Below, piece after piece: positions 1 through 11,300 of a stretch of 64,000 nucleotides of DNA (its first letter is position 1; every line of letters begins with the position of its first letter). Made by a program: the position numbers and the translations under genes. The DNA lies in contig JARWKL010000011.1 of assembly GCA_029961685.1 (NCBI GenBank), positions 4,404,501 to 4,468,500 of the forward strand. Direction: 5' to 3'. The stretch is from Aristolochia californica. Taxonomy: Eukaryota > Streptophyta > Magnoliopsida > Piperales > Aristolochiaceae. The notes beneath the pieces were generated by a model, which saw only the letters and a program-made list of their open reading frames with translations, made no database searches and was not told where the DNA came from.

Positions 1-492
1 AGAAAAAAAAATGAATGCCAAGAAAAATACTTTTAACTTTTTTACCTTCTGAGGTGTAAGTGTACGAGAACTAGAAAGCCTCTCAATAATCTACCACATG
101 CCGACGTGATTCGCAAATTCTATGGCTCTGGACATCCCATAGGCACACTGGCAGCGGAAAGCATCTAAGACGCCCACTTAGCAAACAATGAAGAAAAGTG
201 TAAATTTGACAGCGGTTGCTATCGAACAACATGGAAGACTCACTCTACAATCAACTAGACCACACTGTCTCCAAGATTACCATCACCCAGAAGAAGCTCA
301 TGTTGAAAGAAAGGTATATGCTGCTTTAGCTAAATTGGGCATTAAAACAGTTTTCCAATAAAGAATTTTCCACGAATACACTCCGAAGTAAAGACAGCAT
401 GAAAAAGAAAGACTTACATAAAATGAGGTGAATGCTATTGACAACGATAATACGCAAGCAAATGGAAGATAGATTCAAGTAAATAAACTCAC
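1..492 (-). other. probable intron and unresolved flank of the left-edge gene
   Basis: This stretch follows the splice donor at 492 on the minus strand. It is less AT-rich than the intergenic DNA to its right, but no frame is clearly coding on either strand and I see no convincing second exon. It may be intron plus a divergent exon, or a degraded fragment. Confidence 0.3.
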
Positions 493-751
493 CATTGAAA
501 AAAAATCCAAGAACAAGTGCGCTGGAGACCGCAAATTTAAGCGGTTTCTTCCCAAACTCTAGTATCGACTTCGTCAGACTCTTTGAAGAAACATGAGGTG
601 TTTTCGCTTCGGCATGGATGTCGCAATCCCATTTCACGAAATGGGCCCTAAATGAACGAAGAGACGATTCTGAAAGACAGGAAAGTGGTTGCAACACTCT
701 AGTGCAGCAAGTGGCCATCATTCTGAAGTCCAGAGAGTCGGAGACCTGCAA
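493..751 (-). CDS. first exon of a gene for a putative plastid-targeted protein (partial gene)
   Basis: An open frame on the minus strand starts at the ATG at 751 (a second pair of Met codons lies ten codons in) and runs to a good splice donor, GGTGAGT, with the intron starting at 492. The encoded roughly 86 residues are rich in Ser, Arg and Cys at the N-terminus and end in a basic stretch followed by a hydrophobic run (FAVSSALVLGFFF). This arrangement is typical of a bipartite chloroplast/thylakoid-lumen transit peptide or of a transit peptide followed by a membrane anchor. The remainder of the gene would lie to the left, in 1-330 or beyond the window. I could not identify a second exon or the family. 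The reading frame continues past the donor only into low-quality sequence with a stop at 326. Function unknown; the plastid location is an inference from composition. Confidence 0.5.
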
Positions 752-1056
752 AGTCGGAAGAGCCTTTGTCCAATCGTATCGCCTCTGAATGGGTTTATCG
801 GGTTGATCGAAAGCATCTTGATTGGACCAATTAGGTAATTCACCCGTACGGCTAGGTCGATCTGTTCGCCTCTCCAGTTTTTTTATGCTCTCCCCCCCTT
901 CCCCTTACCCTCTCTTTCTTCTAGCTGTCCGTGGCTCTTTCTATCCTATACTATAATAAAAAATAAAAAATAAAATTTCTGTACATTCCATTAATTAACA
1001 CAAAAGAATATTTTTGCTATGTAAAACACTTCACTTCCGGGTAATCTACTTTCATT

Positions 1057-1188
1057 ATGCACTAAACCCCTTTTAAATTCCTTGAGCCTGGTGAAAGTGA
1101 AAATAGAAATAGAAAAGACATAATGCACTAAACCCCTTTTAAATTCCTTGAGCATGGTGAAAGTGAAAATAGAAATAGAAAAGAATAA
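1057..1188. repeat. 66-bp tandem duplication in AT-rich intergenic DNA
   Basis: Two adjacent near-identical copies with a period of 66 bp (1057-1122 and 1123-1188) share TGCACTAAACCCC, AAATTCCTTGAGC and GGTGAAAGTGAAAATAG. One base differs in the middle (GAGCCTGG versus GAGCATGG). The surrounding 752-1835 interval is otherwise very AT-rich and holds no gene that I can support. Confidence 0.75.
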
Positions 1189-1835
1189 AAAGAATAAAAA
1201 GAGAAAAAAGAAAAGAAGATGATTTTTTCTTGTTTAGATTCTCATGAAAAATGAGAGAGAAAACGAAAGAGAAATATGGTTTCTCTTGTTTGGATGCACA
1301 TATAGAATGGAAAAGAAAAAATTATTAATATTTAAAAAATTAAATGATTAAAATCAATTTTGAACTAAAATACCTATAAGTATTAAAATATTATCAAAAT
1401 TATTAATAGAGTTTTATTTGTTAATTAAAATAAATATTAACAACAATCTTTTATTTGTAAATTTTATCATAAATAAACATGTTATTTCTTAATAATTTTG
1501 TGAATTTGAAATTTTTTGAGACAATACTTGCATTTTTTTATAGTATAAAAATATAAAATATTTAAGAAAATAATAGTATAAATTATAGCTATTTTTAAAA
1601 TAATATTTCTAAATAAATTTTAAAGTCTCTAATGATAACAATGCCTCAATCTAACCTAAGAAAATAATTAGGGAACATCAAAATGAACGTGGCATGACCC
1701 ACCTTTTCAAAACTTTGAACAGGAGAGTTCAATTTCGGTTTGGACTCCAGTCATCACCTCATCCAATCCAATTCCTAGATTATTTTCTACCATAATTTTC
1801 TATTTGCTTAGTATTGCTTTCATTTTTTTAATCAT

Positions 1836-2640
1836 TGTTAAGGAACAATAATCGACATACATATAAATATTAAAATCACAATGAAATATGGATCTTGGTG
1901 GATTTGTGCATAGTTTGTTTTAATCCTTTTAAGCGCAATTTTATGAGTGCCTAGGTGTTTTCGATTCAAATTCCCTATTTTTTCTTCTCTCCCTTTTTTT
2001 GTCATACTAAAAAAGATAGTGAAATTAAACACATAGAGTACAACAAAAAGTGGTTCAAATGTCATATCATAAAAATGTTCAAATAGTTACAAAGTTATGT
2101 GTACAAGTAAAAAACCATACATACAAGTATATCAAATATACACATGTACATTGGAAGTAAAAAAAAAAAGTAGACAGATGGATCTAAGGTCAACTAAGCT
2201 AGAGGTGGAAGTCAGCTGAGGATGGTGTCAAACTGTTGCTTGATCCTTTGCAATTGTGCCTTCACCTCGTCAAGGTTAGACATAATTGCTACTGAGTAGC
2301 CTGAACATCTGTTGCGTCTTCGAGAGTGGAGAGCCAATAAGTGACGATGAAGCACCTTCTTCCATTCTTTTCCTCTTCACAAACTCGTACTGATCCACAA
2401 AAGGTCTTGACTAAGCTTGTCTCTGGAAGCGACAAGTTGTGGGGCTGATTCATTGGGTATCTTCTCTTTTTGGATCCATTGTCCATGCCATTCTCTAAAC
2501 CCAAATTTTCCAACCTTGATTTCTCTGATGGACATCTTCCTTGTTATGTCCATAGATACCTCATCTGAGAGGTCTACACCACTGTGGAGAAGGATGGCAG
2601 TGATTTTTTGTGCACAAATAAATAATAAAAATAAGATTAA
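1836..2640 (-). mobile_element. SIRE-like copia remnant: 3' part of the extra (env-like) ORF and downstream leader
   Basis: Read on the minus strand, broken frames contain an ITRKMSI..IKVGKF block that matches, in the same order, a block in the plus-strand remnant at 4.6 kb. A short MTKK... segment follows toward lower coordinates, again paralleled at 5.29 kb. In Sireviruses an additional ORF follows pol, and this looks like its C-terminal part. The frame is interrupted by stops and there is no LTR next to it, so it is a dead fragment. The family call rests on the shared block plus the pol gene at 12.3-16.9 kb. Confidence 0.5.
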
Positions 2641-2644
2641 AAGT

Positions 2645-4495
2645 AAAAAGTAGGTGATAAATAATTAATTAAGTTCTTTTTGGTTTATTTTTAATTTTTT
2701 TATTGAAGCAATAGGAAACTTATCATTCAATCTTTTTTAATACTTCTTAAAGATGAGAAGAATCAAGAAGAATCATAAAAACAAAATTTCATGTCCCAAA
2801 AATGCAAAAATATTGAAAAAAAATTATTCAGCAAGAAAATTCTATGGTAACATTTTTCCTATATTTTACTATTGGCAAAACACACCCCAATAGTCTACTA
2901 ATCTATTTTGAGACTACCGATTCTTCAAACCACAAGTGTAAAATGATAACACTGCAAAATTCAACTGAGGAATTTTTTTCTTTTAATATTTCTCCTCACA
3001 ATCGGTATTAAAAAAACCAACATAGATATTAATATCACAAATACCGACTTTGAAGTTACGTCCAACGAAGTATCATTGGTACTAAAGTTCTACTTGTTGG
3101 AAGATAAATAACATGTTTCTAAGTCAGTTGAAACCAAGAAGCAAGGAAATCATTTTTGTTGGATGTAAGTTGTCATTTTTTTAATCTAGAAAAAACAACA
3201 AGTTCTACTAAAGATTATGGACTTCTTTGAAAAAAAAAATTGAATTAAAGAAATTTTTTTCTAAGACTAACAGTCAGCCAATCTTATTTTCGAAACTACC
3301 TATTCTTCAAACCGCATTATTAGTCAATGTCCACATAATCGTAAAATGATGACACTGCAAAATTCAACTTAAGAACTTTTTCTTCAAATGATTCTCTTAA
3401 AATAGGTATTAAAAAAATTGATGAACAAGTTGGTATCACAAATGCCAACTTTGAAGTTAATATTACATCTACCAAATTTGAAGTTGGTATCACTGACATC
3501 AACTTTAAAGTCGATATTGCGTCCAAATATTTATTTTGAAATGAAATAAATGAGTAAAACTGCATAATAGAACTAATTAGTAGTTATCAACTTTGACAAT
3601 GACCAAAACAAGACATTTGTTTCCTTCACTTGTTCCCTTATTTCTAGAGGCGGGAAATGAGTTAGCTCAATATTGAGACTTAGTGCTCGTTGCTTTGATA
3701 TGCCTAAAAAATTGCTCTCTCTTCTTTCCTTTTCTATGCCTTTAACAAGCAAAGAATAATAGATTCAAAACTATTACAAGTCAAAATTTTGAAACTTAGA
3801 AACAAATAACTAGTAGTGAAATATGAAGAGGAGAAAAACAAACATTCAATGACAACTTAATGTAAAATGTCCAGTGAAAATGAAAAAACGAAATGACAGA
3901 GAATATAAAAAATTAGAAGTTTAATTGAAGTTCGTATTAGATTTAGGATCCCATGACAAGGTCCTCGACCAAGGTAGTGAGAGAGGAGAGGAAGAAGAAG
4001 AGGAGAAGAAAGGAAGAGGAAGAAAGAAGAAGAGAGGTAAAGGGGAGAGACTTAATGATCCACCCCATGTCTTAAGCCGCTATTTATAATTGTGAAAGGA
4101 GGTTCAGAATGACTACAATGCCCTCAGGGATACAAACTTTGAAAAAGAAAAGACATAAGTAGACATACGTCATATTTCTTAATTACACTCTTGTGTTATC
4201 CCTATGAGAGGACCTTTTAATTACCTCATTTGCCATCTCTTTGACGTGGGAGAGGTATTTACATTGATTCTAATTAGAGATGTCTTCCAACAGTTGGAAT
4301 CATAAATACCAACTTCACTTAAAATATAGTCAATATTTGTGAAGGAGAACTGATCGGTTGATCTGCTTAGTGACCTTACCCTCAATATCCAAGATGTTAT
4401 ACAATTATTAGTTAGAAAGATATCATGAAGCTCATACTAAGTGAAGATCAAGGACCTCAATATGGATAGGAGGGTCATCATAGAGATTGTCACAC
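2645..4495. other. unclassified repetitive AT-rich DNA
   Basis: No gene seen. Two degenerate direct copies are visible (about 2925-3085 and 3290-3470) sharing CTTCAAACC, GATGACACTGCAAAATTCAACT-like text and a run of tri-nucleotide-like ACCGACTTTGAAGTTGG motifs. A purine-rich (GAAGAG)n tract sits at 3975-4060. The repeated forward and reverse CCAACTTTGAAGTTGG motifs could be subterminal repeats of a DNA transposon, but no termini could be fixed. Confidence 0.35.
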
Positions 4496-4499
4496 ATGT

Positions 4500-5502
4500 C
4501 TTCAACTGAGGAAAGGGACATTTTCCCGACTGACCAAGCTAAAATCTTTTGGATGTGAGCCATCACACAAAAAGTTCAACTCTACTTCAGCTACTTTATG
4601 GCGATTAGGATGATGAACATCACCTCGAGTACACGAGCGGATGCACTGCCACTTGCTCAAAAGATCACCACAATCCAACAACATTGCAGAGTTGACCTCA
4701 CCAATAACGAGAGTGTGCACATCACAAGGAAGATGTCGATTGGTGAGACCAAGGTAAGCAAATTCATCTATACCAAGTGGAGCAGCAAGTGGATTTTGAA
4801 GGATACCATGGGAAGGAGGCACCACAAATAGTCGGCTTCAGTGATGAAATGAGCTTGAGATCACCAATCGAGTAGTTTGAATTTGCAAAGAAAAAGAGAA
4901 CTGAAGAAGCATCCTTCTCTTCAAACCGATTGAATGAATTGGAAGATGATATGGATGATGTGAGGGCCACCCAGTAGATATTCTTGCCACTCAAGAACAG
5001 TTGAAGATGGGTCAGACTGAGCTACATGAGTGCCAGAGAGGGATTGAGAGTATGCTAGAGATTCTCATCAATAGCTCAACTCCACCTCCACCGCTTCAAT
5101 AGTTGCATTCCTACCTATTTTGACCAGCCGAGTCCTTTTTACGTACATGTACTTGTTTTGAATGTATTTTTTTGCTTTAAACACTTGTAATTACAACTCT
5201 TTTTGTAACTTTTGACTTCTATATATATGAAAAGGCCATTGAGCCAACCTTTTACTCAAACTTGTAACTGCAAATCTTTTTGAATATGACAAAAAAAAAG
5301 GGGGACAAAAGAGAAGATACATACTACACAGTAAAAATAAAAAATTAAATCTTAAAATGTGAAATCAAATATGCATAGATTAAGCGGGAGCTATTCCAAA
5401 ATTTTCACAATCTACTTATCTCCAATTCTTAGGGATGTAATATTTTTTATTTTTCAACATTAGGTTTTGTCATCATAAAAAGGGGAGGTTTTTTACCAAG
5501 CG
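4500..5502 (+). mobile_element. SIRE-like copia remnant: end of the env-like ORF and 3' leader, abutting an LTR
   Basis: Broken plus-strand frames carry the same ITRKMSI..TKVSKF block as the minus-strand remnant at 1.8-2.6 kb. After it come a charged helix-like region (NELEDDMDDV) and a stretch ending in TTTGTCATCATAAAAAGGGGAGG, the purine-rich end typical of Sirevirus-type copia elements just before the 3' LTR, which begins at about 5503. Several stops interrupt the frame. Non-functional. Confidence 0.55.
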
Positions 5503-7372
5503 TTGATTCCCTTCTTGATTTTGATGATAACAAAATTTAATTGAGCTAACAATTGCAATTATAGTATTTCAAATACATTTCCTTCAAGAGACAAAATTCA
5601 AAGGTCAAATTGACACAAACTTCTCAAAGACCTCAAGCACCATAGAATGTCAAAGTACTCGAAGAACCTCCCTCATAAAGAAGAAGAAAATTGAAGACTA
5701 GAGTTTATGAATCATTGAAATGTCAAAACTCAATCTATAAGAGAGCAACCATATTCTTCCAAAACTTGAGGTACAATGTAAATTTTGGACCTTTAAGACA
5801 TAATTTGCGTTTAAACATGTTTTATAAATGCCTACACACATTTCATACATGTTAAAATCACTTAGATCACACATTGCCATGCTTTAAAAATTCAAATATT
5901 GAACTGGCACTGGAATGATCGATCGACATTTGCCAATGATTGATCAACCAAAAGTACGCAAGCCAAGAACATAAAGCATGATCGATCAACCAAGATCAAT
6001 TGATCAATCATCTAGAACATGACCTGTTATGGTCCTGGGTTAAGTACCTAAAATGTTAAGTACCTAGCCAATACATCCCAAAAAAATGGCCTATTAGGAG
6101 TAGAAGACATAGGTACTTATCCCAAGACCATAACATCACATCCCACCTTCACAAGCCGACGACCACGGCTACGCAGTGACATTGGCCCAACCGCAGCCTA
6201 CCAGTAATTTTAATTTAGCCTCGGTGACCTACCAGTAATTTTAATCCAGCCTATGCGCTCCTCGAGACTCGAACTCGCGACGTGGGAGCCCGTTCTGATA
6301 CCAAATGTTAAGCACCTAGCCAATACATCCCAAAAGACCAGCCGGTTAGGAGCGAAAGGCATAGGTACTTAACCCAGGACCATAACATGGCCAAACTATG
6401 CTATAGAGCATGATCAATCAAACCAAGAGGACTAATCAATTAATATTGTATAGGTTGATTTATCAACCCTCAATGACTTATCAATTATACAAAATATTGC
6501 CAACTAGGGACATAAAGGATGATTAATCATAGCAATGGGAATTCTATTGATCGATCATGCCATGTACATTAATTGGTCAACTTAAAATGTCAAACCAACG
6601 GGAAGTTATTGATCATTCATACAAGTCAATCCATAAGTCATATTATGATTGAAAAACAGTCGTTACACTCGATTAATAGATCAACCACTTTACACTGATT
6701 GATCAATGTAAAATCAACTTTTTTGTACAAGGGCAAAATACCAACTAGTTTGGCTTGGGGAACTTAAAAATACCCCACCAAACCTCCTATTGAGAAACTA
6801 ATGAGCTTTTATTGGCATACCTACAACTATTCATTAGCATTGACTTGAAATTCCTTCCCAAGTTCTATTTTGAGAAAGAAATAGCCTATTTTGTAAAACT
6901 CTACCATTCATTTCTCATTCCAACTCTTTGCATTCATATTAGTCAAACTCCTATCTACTCCATTATGCATCAAAGGCTAGAAGCTTGAAACACACAAGGA
7001 GAAGATTATCTCTCCATAATTCAAAGGGTATAAATTACCTTTCTTTGTAAACTTTTATTTTTTGAAAGGTCCATCTAGACCCTTACTAAATCTATATAGA
7101 AAGGCATGCTAGAGCTAAAATCTAGCTAATCTCTTGGAGAGATGAAATTTTAATCGTGTATATGAGTATACACATGGCTTGAAGGAGAGTCGAAATATCT
7201 TTCTTGTAATTCCAAGGTAATAGAGTGATTATTAGTGGAATTTCCCAAACACAAGTTCTTGGGTGGTGAATAACAATAGAGGAATATCGATAACAAAACA
7301 TTTGCTATTCAATTGTGGTGTGTGTAATTGCATTCTCCCCCTCCCCTTCTAGAGAAGCCACTTGGGCCAACA
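5503..7372 (+). mobile_element. long LTR of a SIRE-like Ty1-copia element
   Basis: The left boundary follows the purine tract and reads CGTTGATTCCC...TTTTGATGATAACAAAA, matching the second LTR start at 7816. The right boundary ends in CCAACA, followed after two bases by the primer-binding site TGGTATCAGGGT. The length is about 1.87 kb, of which 363 bp (6025-6387) is an inserted TRIM. The body is full of TGATCGATCAA-type motifs. It is at once the 3' LTR of the remnant on its left and the 5' LTR of the PBS/gag segment on its right. Confidence 0.6.
6025..6387 (-). mobile_element. TRIM (miniature LTR retrotransposon) with fold-back end
   Basis: Two direct 82-bp repeats (6054-6135 and 6306-6387, about 84 percent identical by eye) both read TG...CA as LTRs on the minus strand. 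Next to the right copy is TTTGGTATCAGAACGGGC, a methionine-tRNA primer-binding site, and the internal part is only about 170 bp. There is no coding capacity. At the left, 6025-6049 is an inverted copy of the outermost 25 bp of the LTR, so the whole unit starts TGTTATGGTCCTGGG and ends with its reverse complement. Flanks TGACC and TGGCC could be a mutated 5-bp target duplication. Confidence 0.75.
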
Positions 7373-7374
7373 AT

Positions 7375-7387
7375 TGGTATCAGGGTA
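7375..7387 (+). promoter_or_regulatory. retrotransposon primer-binding site
   Basis: TGGTATCAGGGTA follows the LTR end CCAACA by two bases. It matches the usual plant copia site complementary to initiator tRNA-Met (TGGTATCAGAGC) with one change. Confidence 0.7.
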
Positions 7388-7439
7388 GGCTAAAACTTGA
7401 TTTATGTCAAATTCTACTTGACTTTGAAATTTGATTATT

Positions 7440-7815
7440 ATGATATTTCAGGATAAATTGTTCATTCCCGAAGGATAATTCGTCAACCATCCCCCATTTT
7501 TTAACAGATTTAACTATGCGTATTGGGAGGTAAGAATGAAATTCTTCCTCCAATCAATGGATTGGGAAATTTGGCATGTGATAAAGAATGGCCAATTTGA
7601 GGCTCTAAAACTTGATAATGACATTCTTGTCACAAAGAGCTTCAATGAGTTGACTAGGAAAGATAAAGAGAAACGCACAACAAACGCCAAGGCCATTGAC
7701 TTGTTGTTGTGTGCCTTAGGACCAAATGAGTTAAATCAGGCCTCCACATGTAAGAACACCAAGGACATATGGGATAAAGTAGAGGTCACACATGAAGGGA
7801 CCACTAGAGTCAAGT
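7440..7815 (+). pseudogene. copia gag fragment
   Basis: Downstream of the PBS, frames read FNRFNYAYWEVRM, then DWEIWHVIKNG and KDIWDKVEVTHEGT, the order seen in the N-terminal Gag domain of Ty1-copia elements (UBN2/gag-polypeptide families). The segment stops abruptly at TRVK, where an LTR start follows, so nearly all of gag-pol that should come next is missing. The open stretch 7536-7820 is the best preserved part. Non-functional remnant. Confidence 0.7.
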
Positions 7816-8253
7816 GTTGACCTTAGGTTGACTCCCTTATTGATTTTGATGATAACAAAACTTAAATAGAACTAACAATTTGCAACTAAAGTATTTTAGA
7901 TATTTTACCTTCAAGTGACAATGCATTTCAAGGTCTAAAGTTTCAAAATGATCAAACCTACACAAGTCCTCAAGCAACATTGAAGGACTCTTGAACAAGC
8001 ACCTATTAAGAAGAAGATAATGAGAAGACTAGAGTCTTAAGTGTCATTGATGTATATCAAAACTTGATAAAAAATGTAAGAGCAATCTTAACTCCTTTTA
8101 TTTAAAGTATAATGGTGCACGTGGAGCTTTAGGACATACGTTGCATATACACATGTTTAGGAACATCATACACATATTCTAGAACATGTTAGAGAACTTA
8201 GATTAAATCATTCACATGATTTAAATGTCAATTTAGTTAACCTGGCACTGAAA
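7816..8253 (+). mobile_element. second SIRE-like LTR, 5' portion only
   Basis: Starts TGTTGACCTTAGGTTGACTCCC and then parallels the LTR at 5503 for about 430 bp (GATTTTGATGATAACAAAAC, CCTCAAGCA, CATACACATATT, CTGGCACTGAAATG). It is cut off exactly at the point where the copy at 5.5 kb reads CACTGGAATG, by the start of a different LTR element. Confidence 0.6.
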
Positions 8254-8308
8254 TGTTGGAAGATAGGCCCAAGCCTACAAGACCAAGGTAGGTAAACATA
8301 TTCAAGAG

Positions 8309-11300
8309 TGTTGGAAGATGGGCCCAAGCCCATAAGATATAGACTCACCATGATCACGAGCTAGTGGGATCCACCATGATCACGTGAGGTAGCATGAGAA
8401 GTCTTACACAATAAGAAGTCTTACAGAGCCAAAATTATTATGGAAGCAAATCTCACAAAAGAGTTTCAGTTTAAAGGTGTTTTAGTCATGTTCTTCTTCA
8501 ATTTATATTGGGTTATTTAATTATGTTATGACTTACCTTTAAGTGTTAGAGTTTGGGTGTAATTGGGACAAGGGTAGTTTAATTGTAATTGGACTCTACT
8601 ACCTTCCTCTATTATAAATAGAGGTTCATGAACTTTGATTATAATAAGTCAATGAAGTATTTCTCTTTTCCATAAATTCAAAATGGTATCAGATCAGGTT
8701 ATGTGAGTTGACTCGGTCAACCCATAGAGATAATGTGATCCTTTTTTGATCTATTATCTCTAGCAGTTTAGGTTCGTATTTATTTTATTTTTTTCTTTTT
8801 TCAATCCCTAAACCTGTTGTTTGCTTTGTATTTTCACCTATATACTAAGATTCTCATATTGCATATTATATATTGATGGAACGATATTCGAGTTTAATTT
8901 CCAAGAAAATGACTTTTTTAATCGGAGTTATCTATAAAGAGAAATCGATATTTGAAGTAGCAAAGGTCAAATTGCAAAAGAGGGTCAAGTAGCCGAGCTA
9001 TTTGATGCTATTAAGAACGAGACTTTGTATGAAGAATTATATATCCAAAGAAATATGTGTAAGTCAATTTTCTTACCTATTCAACCAATTCTAGATCTTA
9101 GTTTTTTATATGGAGATATTGATCTTGGAAGAGTCAATGGTCATACTTGCAAAAGGAGAATGAGTACTTAGTTCGGCTGGATTATAGAGACCAAAATCTA
9201 TCAGATTATATATCTCAATAGAAGTATATTTTACGAAGAGAAATTATACTTGGATCAAAGGTATTTAAGTCTATTTTTAGAAAGAGAAAGTTCCATGTCA
9301 ATCGGATCTATATTTAAGGATATATTTGCATTGGAATATTCAAAGGTCATGTTGGTATCATGTTGCATCGAAAATTCCGAATTTAAGCCGAATTATTTCA
9401 TGTGTCCTTATTACTCTTAAGGACTTTCATTATTTACCAGTTATCAACTGTTATACTACTACTATTGTGTCTCTTAGACTGAGATATTATTATGAAAGAA
9501 GGACTCCTTGATTGCTATCTATAGTCTGCATTGGTTATCTTGATGAAGATTTGAATAAAGAACATTGTGGCTCCAACATCTTATCTTCTTTTGATTCCCA
9601 TTAGCACGTTATTGTTATTTGGCATACTTACTCTACTATTACTACATATATGTTATTTGGTTCAAGTTGGGATCACTGTCATTACCTCCTAATTTGAGGG
9701 GGAGAAGTACAAGAAGTAAAAGAAAGAGGTATTTTATATGTTATAGTAATGTGACAAAAAAATTCAAGAAAAGGGGAGCACAAAAGATGAAGCTTTTGCA
9801 TCTAAGAAGAAATTTTTTCAGCAAAGAAAATTGAAGACCAAGAATCCTGATTCGCAATAATATTTGTGATACTCGCATCGGATTATTTCATGGGTCATTT
9901 TACAAGGTTTATTATTTGGTTCGTGTTATACGGGCCCAAGCTCATTGCGGCTGTTGCTATTGTGTCTCTTTGGATGAGACATTATTATTGAAGAAGTGGT
10001 GACCTCAGTATTTGATGAGAATGCAAAATGTCATATTTTTCTCCCTTAATACTTAGGCTTTTATAATTATTTGGTGCCTAAATATACTCATTATTCTTAT
10101 ATTTTGATTTAGGATGCAAATGGTGGCGTTAAGTGCAAAACGAAGTTAATTGGGCGATTTTGGACAGTTTCAACATTGCTTCATACTCTGGGCATAACTC
10201 TCTCATCCAGGCTCTGATTGAGATGATTCAAGATGATATGGAACGCAACGGAAACGTTCTACAACTTTTATGCTTTGAGCTGAATCTAGGTCAAAATCTG
10301 GCTTGAAGTCGTAGCATGTGCACTGTGACGTCCTGGAACCGGAAAAGGGGTGGGGGGGTGTGGGCTCTATTGGTCTTCTCCAGCTTTTCCTTCTCTTTTC
10401 TCTATTTTTTCCTTCAATTCTCTTCATGGCCCTACATGGCTAAACTTTCAGACTTGGTCAAAGGAAATTGAAGCCATCAGAATCAATAAAACTGTGAGAT
10501 CTGATTTGTTTTCATCGTTCAATTTATGTTTTGAGTATCAGATGTTCTTCTGTAATTTTTTGTCATGATTGCCTCGTTTAATCACTAGGAGACCTACTAG
10601 TTTATTACTCGTTGCAATCTACTGCTAGGTTAGATGTCAAATTCGTAATTGTTTGATCCCTCTAACTTCTGAAGCAATTGAGATTTGATGATTTGTTGCG
10701 TCAGGAATTATTAGATCTTAAGAAGGACACTTGACTAAATAAAATGTAACCGCTTGTGCTTGTGTTATTTAGTTTCATCGATCTCTATAATTCTTAAGGT
10801 TGTGCTAGATTAAATCTTTAACACTTGTCTTGGGTTGTTTAGTAGTTAGGGTTAATTGGATCACTTGTTTTCTAATTAACTATGACTAAGGAGAGATAGG
10901 AAGATAGTTCCAATGGTGAATACTCAAGTGCAAATTGTTATATGCTTGCATCGATGATCAGTTGTGAAATTTTGATGGTTGATGTTGACTTAGACCAAGG
11001 TTTGTTCTTTTGATTTTTTTTATCCTTTAATTTGAATTGTTTATCAGTTGTTTTTCTTAAAAGTGTTTTCGTAACACTAGTCCCTCCCCCCCCCCCCCCC
11101 CCCCCCCCCCCCCTCGTCCTTGTTCATGGAGCATAAAATTAGATTAATCAATCTTTGTGGGAACGATCCTTACTCGCACTGCTACATATATTTTTAAAAG
11201 TATAAGTTTTATTTTTTGGTTGCCTACGACAACACACTAGTATCCTATCTCCTACCATCCTTTATTTGACTCTCACAAACCTCTTTGGGCCAACCTCTTG

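Noticed and set aside
7536..7820. 94-aa ORF as an independent small gene
   Set aside because: It is the N-terminal Gag fragment of a copia element directly after a primer-binding site.
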